In this document: positions 1 to 6,756 of the stretch, one piece after another
How the letters are laid out: the number at the start of each line of letters is the position of its first letter
Numbering within the stretch: position 1 is the first letter of the stretch
Source of the DNA: Chloroflexi bacterium UBA5189
GTDB taxonomy: Bacteria; Chloroflexota; Limnocylindria; Limnocylindrales; CSP1-4
Length of the DNA stretch: 41,884 bases
NCBI GenBank assembly: GCA_002413045.1
Contig: DHWF01000024.1
Span: 1 to 41,884, forward strand
Direction: 5' to 3'
Position numbers and translations under genes: made by a program
The notes under the pieces: model-generated
What the model saw: only the letters and a program-made list of their open reading frames with translations
The model's database searches: none
What the model was told of the DNA's origin: nothing

Positions 1-1052
1 AGGTTGGCCGAGGTCAGCTGCTCGCGCGCGTCGCGCCCGATGCGGACCAGCTCGCCCTTGCGGTGCGCGAGCTTGGTGTTCTTGGGGACCTCCGGATCGT
101 GGCCCATGAGCTTGAGGAACTCGGCTTCCTTGCCGGCCATGACGAGCCGTTCGAGGGCCGGGAACGCCACGCCGTCGCGCGTCCAGTCGTAGATCGCGCG
201 GAGCCCCACGTTGTCGCGGGAGTCGAGGTCGCCGTTGTGGACGGCGAGGTACGCCCAGTCGAGCAGCGTGAGGAACGCCGCCGGCGCGGCATGCTCGGGC
301 GACGCGCCGTTCGCCGCGTCGGCATCGACCGCCTCGGCGTACGAGTGGAGGAGCTTGCGCGCCTCCTTGAGGAGCTCCTTGGTCCCATCCGACTGCGCAT
401 CCTTGGCGGCGCGCGTCAGGTGGAAGTCCGGCGGGGTCACGAGCAGGTCGGCGGCCTCGACGGCCGAGACGCCCTCGCGCACGAGCCGGTGCGCCTCGTC
501 GCCGAGCGGCAGCCGATGCTGCTGCTTGAGCGTCCGGGTCTTCGTTTCGGTGTTGTGGGTCGTCCACTCGTGGAGCGAGACGATGCCCTTCCACGGCTCG
601 TCGACGAGCTGCTCCCCGAGCTCGATGGCCTTCGCCAGGACGACCTCTTCCTCGGCGGTCAGCAGGGCGACCTTGCCGATCTCCTTGAGGTACATCCGGA
701 CCGGGTCGTCGATGCCGATCATGTCGGCGGAGAGCGCCTCGAGCTCGGCCGCGGTGGGCTCCTCGAGCTCCTCCGCATCGAGCTTGGCCGGGGCGTCGAC
801 GGGCAGCTTCGAGGCGCGCGCCTCCGCGTCCTCGCCGACGACCTCGACAGTTGCGTCGTCATCGGCGTCGTCGGCGACGATGGCGAGATCTGGCTCGTCC
901 TCGTCCTCGTCCTCGTCGTCATCGACATCGTCGAGCGCGGCGCGGGATGGACGCAGGCCCGCGAGCTTGGCCTCCTCGAGGTCGGCCTTGCCCCGACGGG
1001 GTCGGGTCAGGACGGCTTCGACGAGCTGCTGGTCAAGGGGATCGATCGGCAT
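1..1052 (-). CDS. rpoD: Primary RNA polymerase sigma factor RpoD (sigma-70), N-terminal part
   Basis: This is the housekeeping sigma factor that directs RNA polymerase to -35/-10 promoters. Only the first 350 or so residues are inside the window; the gene continues past position 1, so the catalytically important regions 2-4 are not visible. After a variable N-terminus with a strongly acidic Asp/Glu stretch (about residues 40-70) comes a typical sigma region 1.2 motif, DPVRMYLKEIG, followed by a long non-conserved region. The ATG at 1052 is preceded by GGAGG at 1062-1066, which overlaps the last codons and stop of dnaG. The gap to dnaG is 6 nt, so the two are cotranscribed and probably translationally coupled. 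The dnaG-rpoD order is the core of the macromolecular-synthesis operon. The identification rests on region 1.2 and synteny; it is firm for the family, slightly less so for primary rather than alternative sigma. Confidence 0.93.
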   Translation of the reverse strand, partial: MPIDPLDQQLVEAVLTRPRRGKADLEEAKLAGLRPSRAALDDVDDDEDEDEDEPDLAIVADDADDDATVEVVGEDAEARASKLPVDAPAKLDAEELEEPTAAELEALSADMIGIDDPVRMYLKEIGKVALLTAEEEVVLAKAIELGEQLVDEPWKGIVSLHEWTTHNTETKTRTLKQQHRLPLGDEAHRLVREGVSAVEAADLLVTPPDFHLTRAAKDAQSDGTKELLKEARKLLHSYAEAVDADAANGASPEHAAPAAFLTLLDWAYLAVHNGDLDSRDNVGLRAIYDWTRDGVAFPALERLVMAGKEAEFLKLMGHDPEVPKNTKLAHRKGELVRIGRDAREQLTSAN

Positions 1053-1058
1053 GGCGGC

Positions 1059-3113
1059 TTACCTCCGGGTAGTCGTGAGCAGGTGGGTCTGGTCGCGCCG
1101 ACGGTGGAGCGACTTTCGGGTTTCATTCATGAGCTGGCTTTCGCGCAGGAGCTGGTCGATCGACGGGCGATCGGCCGTCTGCTCGGCCTCGGCGAGCGCC
1201 GAGGCGATGTAGTCGGCGCGCTCGTCGAGCGCGCGCTCCTCGAGATCGATGGTGAGGCGCTCGACCTCGTAGGCCAGGTCGGCCTGCGAGAGCTCGCGCG
1301 GGTTCGGATCGCGCCGGGCGATCACCGCCTGGGCGAGGGCAGCGGTCTCCGGGTCGAGACCCTGGATGAGTGCAGTGAGGCTGAACGGCGGGTGGACGCC
1401 CTCGTCATTCGGCTCGCGGGCAAAGACGACCGCCCGGAACAGCTCGCGGGCGACCGTGCTCGGGAGCTGGTCGGGGCCGACCTCGTCGACCATCCGGAGC
1501 TGGAGCTCGGGCACGAGCAGGAGCAGGCGCAGGAACTCCGCCTCCTGCGGCAGGACGCCGCGGAGAATCTCGCTCACGGGCAGCGAATCGGCTGCCGACA
1601 CGATCGACTCCGCGGAGAACCGCGAGCCGCCGTCGGACGCGCCGGTTCGGGCCGGCCCGGACAGCGTCGCGCCGTTGGCGAGACCCGACGCTCCCCCGAC
1701 CCGAGCCCCGCGGAGGACCTCGAGCAGCACGCGCTCCTCCACGCCCGATACGCGATGGACGAGCTGGAGATAGGCGTCGCGCATCACCGGGTTCGGGACG
1801 GCGCGGATGGTCGGCATGAGCGCGTCCACGAAGCGTGCCTTGCCGCCCGGCGTCTTGAGGTCGTACGTCTTCGCGTAGGTGTCGACGAGGTACTCGACGA
1901 TCGGCTGGGCGGTGCGGACCTCCTCGCGCCAGCGATCTGGCGAGTCGCGCAGCAGCTCGTCGGGATCCTTGCCGTCCGGCAGCCGCACGACGCGGACCTC
2001 GTCGAGCTCGATGCCGCTCTCGGTGGCAGCGAGCTGGCCGATCAGCGACTGGAGCGCCTGCGCGCCGAACGTGCCGGCCTTCTGGCCGGCCGCATCGACG
2101 TCATAGGCAAGCGCGATTCGCTTGGCATATCGAGTCAGCAGCGCGACCTGCCCCGGCGTCAACGCCGTCCCGAGCGAGGCCACGACGTTGTCGAAGCCGG
2201 CCTGGTGCGCCATCAGCGCGTCGGTGTAGCCCTCGACGATCACGGCCTGGCCGGACTTGCGCATCGAGCTCTTGGCCTTGTCGATGAGGTACAGCGAGCG
2301 GCTCTTGTCGAACAGCGGGGTGCCCGGCGTGTTGAGGTACTTGGGACCGGTGTCCCGGCCGCCCTCCCCTTCCTTGCCGAGGATCCGGCCACCCATGCCC
2401 GTCGCGGTGCCGTTCTGGTCGCGGATCGGGAACAGGACGCGGCCGCGGAACTTGTCGATGACGCCGACGCCCCGCTGCGGCGATCGGGCCGGCGAGGCGA
2501 GGCCCGCCTCGACGAGCTCGTCCGGCTTGATGCCGCGCTTCTCGACGAGCGTGCGGCTCATCGCGTCCCAGCCCTCGGGCGCCCAGCCGAGCTGGAACGT
2601 CGAGATGGTCTCGTCGGTGAAGCCGCGGCCCTTGAGGTAGTCGAGCGCTGGCTTGCCGAGGCTGGTCGACGTCAGGACCTGGTGGTAGAACGCGATCGCC
2701 GTCTCCATCACGTCGCGGAGCCGGGCACGGTGGGCGTCCTCGCGCTTCGTCCGCTCGTCGATCTCGACGCCCGCCTTCGTCGCGAGCACGCGGAGCGCGT
2801 CCGGGAACGACACGCCATCGCGCTGCATGACGAAGCTGAAGACGTCGCCGCCCAGCCCGCACCCGAAGCACTTCCACGAATCCCGGCTCGGGGTGACCGT
2901 GAACGACGGGGTCTTCTCGCCGTGGAACGGGCAGAGACCCTTGTAGGTCGTGCCCGCCTTCTTCAGCTGCACCGTCTCGCCGACCACGTCGACGATGTTC
3001 AGCCGACTCTTGACTTCCGCCGCTACGCCGCCAGCCGTCTCGTTCGCCTCCAGATTCGCCCGTTCATTCCTACGTCCGGGAACACGCCCCGGTTCCCGCC
3101 CGAGCGCGACCAC
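1059..3113 (-). CDS. dnaG: DNA primase DnaG
   Basis: DnaG synthesises RNA primers for replication, together with the replicative helicase. The 684 aa product has the CHC2 zinc finger near residues 60-85 (CPFHGEKTPSF, then CFGCG), the RNA-polymerase core domain, and a TOPRIM domain (VIVEGYTDAL, and the acidic DVDAAG). The C-terminal part, which normally binds helicase, is divergent as usual. The first possible start in frame is GTG at 3113; the first 20 or so residues before VAAEVKSRLNIVDVV are unconserved, so a start a little further in is possible. No good Shine-Dalgarno precedes 3113. A sigma-70 type promoter and inverted-repeat operators lie at 3114-3204. It is slightly longer than the common 600-650 aa. 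The family is certain. Confidence 0.96.
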   Translation of the reverse strand: MVALGREPGRVPGRRNERANLEANETAGGVAAEVKSRLNIVDVVGETVQLKKAGTTYKGLCPFHGEKTPSFTVTPSRDSWKCFGCGLGGDVFSFVMQRDGVSFPDALRVLATKAGVEIDERTKREDAHRARLRDVMETAIAFYHQVLTSTSLGKPALDYLKGRGFTDETISTFQLGWAPEGWDAMSRTLVEKRGIKPDELVEAGLASPARSPQRGVGVIDKFRGRVLFPIRDQNGTATGMGGRILGKEGEGGRDTGPKYLNTPGTPLFDKSRSLYLIDKAKSSMRKSGQAVIVEGYTDALMAHQAGFDNVVASLGTALTPGQVALLTRYAKRIALAYDVDAAGQKAGTFGAQALQSLIGQLAATESGIELDEVRVVRLPDGKDPDELLRDSPDRWREEVRTAQPIVEYLVDTYAKTYDLKTPGGKARFVDALMPTIRAVPNPVMRDAYLQLVHRVSGVEERVLLEVLRGARVGGASGLANGATLSGPARTGASDGGSRFSAESIVSAADSLPVSEILRGVLPQEAEFLRLLLLVPELQLRMVDEVGPDQLPSTVARELFRAVVFAREPNDEGVHPPFSLTALIQGLDPETAALAQAVIARRDPNPRELSQADLAYEVERLTIDLEERALDERADYIASALAEAEQTADRPSIDQLLRESQLMNETRKSLHRRRDQTHLLTTTRR

Positions 3114-3210
3114 CCGGACATGACTGTCGGCCTGTCAAGACTTGACAAGCCGTTGGAGGGAATCATAGCACGTGTCAACCCCTCTTGACAAGATCGTTTG
3201 TCAATACTGG
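3114..3210 (-). promoter_or_regulatory. dnaG-rpoD promoter embedded in a TTGACA/TGTCAA operator cluster
   Basis: On the minus strand, TTGTCA (3186-3191) and TATGAT (3162-3167) are 18 bp apart, a good -35/-10 pair that gives a leader of about 42 nt before dnaG. The same stretch carries overlapping dyads, read on plus: TGTCAAG-A-CTTGACA (3133-3147), TGTCAA-N6-TTGACA (3173-3190) and TTGACAA-N6-TTGTCAA (3185-3204). The -35 element is part of two dyads, so a bound repressor would block transcription. The cognate regulator is not known from this window. Confidence 0.7.
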
Positions 3211-3303
3211 GGAGGGGTATCGGCGGTGGCGCCTGCCACCCATGTATCGGCGTTCCGAGCAGGGTGACGCAGCCCAGTTCTCACGCAATTCACAGAATGC
3301 GGC

Positions 3304-3309
3304 CACAGT
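3304..3309 (+). promoter_or_regulatory. -10 box (CACAGT) for the redox operon
   Basis: CACAGT lies 9 nt before the ATG at 3319, the same arrangement as many other genes in this window, and implies a leader of only a few nucleotides. No Shine-Dalgarno is present before this ATG. No clear -35 is seen. Confidence 0.4.
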
Positions 3310-3318
3310 CTTCCCGAC

Positions 3319-3648
3319 ATGAACCCGTCCGCCCGCCCCCAGACGAGCCGGAATCGCGATCGGGCGGTCGCGCGGATCGAGTCGATCACGACGCGCGCGG
3401 CCGTCCTGGCCAGCATCGCGACGGTCGGCTTCGGCGGCCTCGCGGCGTTCACCTACAGCGGCACTTCGGACACAGCCGCGGCGGCGGATACGACGGGCCA
3501 ATCGGTCAACGGCTCCAGCAACGACACGACCGCCACCGACCCCACCACGAACGGCAACGGGACGACCTCCGGGCTCCAGGCCACGCCCGCCCCGATCGCG
3601 ACGCCGAGGCACAAGGCCCACGTCACGAGCGGCGGCTCGGGCCACTGA
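3319..3648 (+). CDS. Small single-pass membrane protein at head of redox operon
   Basis: A 109 aa protein of unknown function. A basic N-terminus (about 1-25) is followed by one hydrophobic segment (about 28-45), then a Thr/Asn/Ser/Gly-rich tail rich in DTT/NGN-type low complexity and ending in His/Lys-containing residues. The tail would lie outside the membrane if the helix acts as a signal anchor. Its stop overlaps the apbE start (TGATG), so it is the first cistron of the redox operon. In related operons an FMN_bind protein often accompanies ApbE; here I see no FMN_bind fold and no clear SGAT-like flavinylation motif, although Ser/Thr residues are abundant in the tail. It could be a spacer or anchor protein of the complex. 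Existence is well supported by the overlap; function is unassigned. Confidence 0.7.
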   Translation: MNPSARPQTSRNRDRAVARIESITTRAAVLASIATVGFGGLAAFTYSGTSDTAAAADTTGQSVNGSSNDTTATDPTTNGNGTTSGLQATPAPIATPRHKAHVTSGGSGH

Positions 3649-4613
3649 TGGCCCCCGCCACGTACGCCGACATCCAGAGCACAACCTGGCCCGCCCTTGG
3701 CACGAACGCGGACCTACTCGTCACCGGCGACCTCGACCGGGCCCGCGCAGCGGTCGAGGCGGTGCTCGGCGAAGTCGACGCGACGTACAGCCGCTTTCGA
3801 GCCGACAGCGAGCTCATGGAGCTCAATCGCCGCAGCGGCGAGACGGTCGCGCTGAGCCCCCTCCTGGCACGCGCCATCGGCGCGGCGATTCGCGCCGCCC
3901 AGCTGACCGACGGGCTGTGCGACCCGACGATCGGCCAGGCGTTGCTCCGAATCGGCTATGACGACGACTTCAGCGTCGCCGCCGCGTCGGGCGCGCCGAT
4001 CGAGCTGCGCGTCGAACGCGCGCCGGGTTGGCGCACGCTCCGGTTCGACGCGAACGCGCAAACGATTCGCGCGCCGGAGGGTGTCTCGATCGACCTCGGA
4101 TCCACCGGCAAGGCGCTCGCCGCGGACCTTGCCGCGGAGGCGGCGGTCGCAGCGATGGACGGCGGCCGCGGAGCGGGCGGCGGCGCCCTCGTCAGCCTTG
4201 GCGGCGACCTCGCGATCGCGGGCGCCGTACCCGTCGATGGCTGGCACGTCCGGATCGCCGAGGACAGCACCCTGCCGCCGGATGCCATGGTCCCGGGGCA
4301 GCCCGCCGAGGTCGTGACGATCCGCGCCGGCGCCCTCGCGACCTCGAGCACGACGGTTCGCCAGTGGCGCCGCGGCAGCGTCACCGTGCATCACCTGATC
4401 GACCCGCGGACCGGCCTGCCCGCCCGCAGCCCGTGGCGGACCGTGTCGGTCGCCGCCGCAACCTGCGTCGATGCCAATGCCGCTGCGACCGCCGCGCTCA
4501 TCCGCGGCGACGACGGCCCGGCCTGGCTCGAGCGACTCGGACTCGCGTCGCGTTTCGTCCGCGCGTCCGGGAGCGTCGTGCGAGTGGCCCACTGGCCGGC
4601 GGCCGCCGCGTGA
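3648..4613 (+). CDS. apbE: FAD:protein FMN transferase, ApbE family
   Basis: ApbE enzymes use FAD and Mg2+ to attach FMN covalently to a Thr/Ser of target redox proteins. The 321 aa product shows the family signatures in order: an FSRFRADSEL-type N-terminal segment, DLGSTGKALAAD (equivalent to the DLGGIAKG motif), SLGGDLAIAG, and the C-terminal HHLIDPRTGLPA with the following VAAATCVDANAAATA stretch. It starts at the ATG that overlaps the stop of the preceding gene and ends in a 4-nt overlap with the GTG of the next. Oddly, the N-terminus (MAPATYADIQ) has no signal peptide or lipobox, whereas many ApbE proteins are exported lipoproteins, so it may act in the cytoplasm. No FMN_bind substrate is encoded beside it. 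Confidence 0.93.
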   Translation: MAPATYADIQSTTWPALGTNADLLVTGDLDRARAAVEAVLGEVDATYSRFRADSELMELNRRSGETVALSPLLARAIGAAIRAAQLTDGLCDPTIGQALLRIGYDDDFSVAAASGAPIELRVERAPGWRTLRFDANAQTIRAPEGVSIDLGSTGKALAADLAAEAAVAAMDGGRGAGGGALVSLGGDLAIAGAVPVDGWHVRIAEDSTLPPDAMVPGQPAEVVTIRAGALATSSTTVRQWRRGSVTVHHLIDPRTGLPARSPWRTVSVAAATCVDANAAATAALIRGDDGPAWLERLGLASRFVRASGSVVRVAHWPAAAA

Positions 4614-5185
4614 GCACGCAGATCCTCTGGTTCGCCACCCGCGGTGCTGGCATCGTCTCGATGCTCCTCTTCACGGCGGTGGTCGTTCTCGGCGTCATCA
4701 CCACGATGCGCTGGCAGTCCGATCGCTGGCCGCGCTTCCTCACCGTCGAGCTCCACCGGACGATCTCACTGCTATCGGTTGTCTTCCTCGTCGTCCACAT
4801 CCTCACCGCGATCCTCGATCCGTTCACGAACCTCGGGCTGGCGGCCGCACTCGTCCCGTTCGCCTCGTCGTACCGGCCGCTGTGGGTCGGGCTCGGGGTG
4901 CTGTCGGTCTATCTCGGCGTCGCGGTGCTCGTGACGAGCCTGCTCCGGGAGCGGGTCGGGCTGCGGCTGTGGCGTGCCGTCCACTGGCTCGCCTACGCCT
5001 CGTGGCCGCTCGCCCTCGTCCACTCGATCGGCTCGGGGAGCGACGCCACCGCGACGTGGATGCTGGCCGTCGACGCGCTATGCGTGGTGCCGGTCGCGAT
5101 TGCCGTCGCCTGGCGCCTCATCTACGCCCGGGGCTCGAACCGGAGCGTGCTGACCTCGGTCGCCGAACCGGGTCGGGGCGCCTGA
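4610..5185 (+). CDS. Ferric reductase-like transmembrane di-haem cytochrome b protein
   Basis: A 191 aa integral membrane protein with about six hydrophobic segments, matching the ferric-reductase-like transmembrane domain (as in MsrQ/YedZ and FRE families) without attached FAD/NAD domains. Two His pairs sit on helices in haem-b spacing: LHRTISLLSVVFLVVH (13 residues between) and VHWLAYASWPLALVH (12 between), consistent with two haems spanning the bilayer. It starts at GTG 4610, overlapping the apbE stop, and is followed after 2 nt by the NuoF-like gene. The role inferred is moving electrons from a cytoplasmic flavoprotein or ferredoxin across the membrane. The acceptor is unknown. Confidence 0.87.
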   Translation: MSTQILWFATRGAGIVSMLLFTAVVVLGVITTMRWQSDRWPRFLTVELHRTISLLSVVFLVVHILTAILDPFTNLGLAAALVPFASSYRPLWVGLGVLSVYLGVAVLVTSLLRERVGLRLWRAVHWLAYASWPLALVHSIGSGSDATATWMLAVDALCVVPVAIAVAWRLIYARGSNRSVLTSVAEPGRGA

Positions 5186-5187
5186 CC

Positions 5188-6489
5188 ATGAGCCAGCCCT
5201 CGCTCCTTCCGCGCCTGTTCGCCGGGCCTGCCCTGCGCGGCGGCTCGGAACCGTATGCCGCCCACGTCGAGCGCCTGGGTCGGCTGCCCGCGATCGGCAG
5301 CGGCACCGGCCTGATCCGGGAGCTCGACGCGAGCGGGCTGCTCGGACGAGGTGGCGCTGGTTTCCCGGTCGGGCGGAAGTGGCGCTCCGTGGCCGAGCGC
5401 GGCATCGGGCCTGGGGCGGTCGTGCTCGTCAACGGCGCCGAGGGCGAGCCGCTCAGCCACAAGGATCGAGCGCTCCTGCTCCTGCGCCCGCACCTCGTGC
5501 TCGACGGGGCGGAGCTTGCGGCCGAGGCCGTCGGCGCCGACGAGATCGTGCTGTACGTCGGCGAGCGTCACGAAGCCGCGGCGCAATCCCTGGAGCGGGC
5601 GGTCGCCGAACGCGCGAAGGCGGAACACGGTCGTCGCCACGCCGGGTCGCGGGCGGGCATTCGGCTCCTCCTCGCGCCGGATCGCTACGTCGCCGGCGAG
5701 GAGTCTGCCGCCGTGCACTTCGCCAACGATGCCGACGCCCGTCCGATCGTCACGCCCCCGCGCCCGTACGAGCGCGGCGTGGGTGGCCTCCCCACCCTCG
5801 TCCAGAACGTGGAGAGCCTCGCCTACGTGGCCCTGATCGCGCGCCATGGGTCGAGCTGGTACCGCGAGCCGGGTCGCGGCGAGACGAGGGGCACGACGCT
5901 GGTGACCGTCACCGGACCCGACGGACGGCCGCTCGTGCACGAGATCGAGCTCGGGACGACGATCGCCGAGATCGCGCGCCTCAGCGAGACGCCCGTCCTG
6001 CAGGACGAGACCCAGGCCGTGCTGCTCGGGGGCTATTTCGGGCGCTGGCTCGGTGCGGGCGAGACGTGGGACACGGCGCTCGACCCGGCAGCGATGAAGG
6101 CGAGCGGCCTGTCGATCGGCGCGGGGGTCGTGTCGTTCCTGTCGGCGCGGACGTGCCCGGTCGTCGCAACCGCACGGATCGCCGACTACATGGCGCGCCA
6201 GAGCGCGGCCCAATGCGGGCCGTGCGTGTTCGGGCTCCGGTCGATCGCCGAAGCGATGATCCGCATCGCGCGGGTCGAGGCTCGGCGGGACGACCTGTCG
6301 AACCTGGAGCGGTGGGCGGCCCAGGTCCGCAATCGCGGCGCCTGCCGCCACCCAGACGGCGCCGTCGGCCTCCTGTCGAGCGCCCTCGAGACGTTCGGCT
6401 CCGAGGTCTCCCGGCACCAGCGCGACCGCGGCTGCTCGTTCGTCGAGGCCCGCACGATGGCCCCCGTTCCGCTCCGGAGGGTCGCATGA
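5188..6489 (+). CDS. NuoF-like (51 kDa) NADH/FMN/Fe-S flavoprotein with altered cluster site
   Basis: A 433 aa protein related to the NADH- and FMN-binding subunit of complex I and HoxF/HydB-type diaphorases. The FMN loop GRGGAGFP lies at residues 53-60, followed by NGAEGEP, close to the NADEGEP of NuoF. A SLBB-like segment (GTTLVTVTG...GTTIAEI) follows, then the C-terminal Fe-S helical domain. Canonical NuoF has four Cys (CxxCxxC plus a distant Cys); here the site reads QSAAQCGPC...GACRHP, so the first Cys is Ala and only three remain. It starts at the ATG 2 nt after the previous gene and overlaps the ferredoxin gene. It probably feeds electrons from NAD(P)H towards the membrane cytochrome or ferredoxin. 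No NuoE or NuoG partner is adjacent. Confidence 0.88.
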   Translation: MSQPSLLPRLFAGPALRGGSEPYAAHVERLGRLPAIGSGTGLIRELDASGLLGRGGAGFPVGRKWRSVAERGIGPGAVVLVNGAEGEPLSHKDRALLLLRPHLVLDGAELAAEAVGADEIVLYVGERHEAAAQSLERAVAERAKAEHGRRHAGSRAGIRLLLAPDRYVAGEESAAVHFANDADARPIVTPPRPYERGVGGLPTLVQNVESLAYVALIARHGSSWYREPGRGETRGTTLVTVTGPDGRPLVHEIELGTTIAEIARLSETPVLQDETQAVLLGGYFGRWLGAGETWDTALDPAAMKASGLSIGAGVVSFLSARTCPVVATARIADYMARQSAAQCGPCVFGLRSIAEAMIRIARVEARRDDLSNLERWAAQVRNRGACRHPDGAVGLLSSALETFGSEVSRHQRDRGCSFVEARTMAPVPLRRVA

Positions 6490-6737
6490 TGGCTACCGTC
6501 CAGCTCCAGCCGGCGCACGGCCGGCCCCTCGCACGCGGCGAGATCCGCCTCGAGGTGGACCGGATCGCCTGCGACGGCTTTGGCATGTGCGCCGAGCTGC
6601 TCCCGGAGATCGTCGAGCTCGACGACTGGGGCTACCCGATCGTCCACTCGCTGCTGCCGAAGAAGCTCCTGCCGATGGCCCGGCGCGCGGTCGACGTGTG
6701 TCCCGTCCTCGCCCTTCGGATCCGTCAGGGCCACTGA
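6486..6737 (+). CDS. Small single-cluster ferredoxin
   Basis: An 83 aa ferredoxin with three cluster ligands, C29-x5-C35 and C72-P, the pattern of [3Fe-4S] or incomplete [4Fe-4S] ferredoxins often paired with P450s or flavoprotein reductases. The sequence IACDGFGMCAELLPE...DVCPVLAL is typical, with an acidic pre-cluster region. The first ATG (6486) overlaps the stop of the NuoF-like gene; the next codon but two gives a second ATG at 6489, so the exact start is uncertain by one residue. It is the last gene of the operon and probably exchanges electrons with the NuoF-like flavoprotein. Confidence 0.9.
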   Translation: MMATVQLQPAHGRPLARGEIRLEVDRIACDGFGMCAELLPEIVELDDWGYPIVHSLLPKKLLPMARRAVDVCPVLALRIRQGH

Positions 6738-6742
6738 CCGGG

Positions 6743-6748
6743 TAGCAT
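6743..6748 (+). promoter_or_regulatory. -10 box (TAGCAT) for acyltransferase gene
   Basis: TAGCAT is 8 nt before GTG 6757 and there is no Shine-Dalgarno, so the transcript may be leaderless. This is the reason for choosing 6757 over the in-frame GTGs at 6805 and 6823. Confidence 0.4.
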
Positions 6749-6756
6749 CGGCCGCG

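Noticed and set aside
63..3188. A 1041-codon open frame on the plus strand across rpoD and dnaG
   Set aside because: It is antisense to two certain genes. Its Arg/Leu/Val/Asp-rich low-complexity translation is typical of a third-position GC shadow, and no domain is visible.
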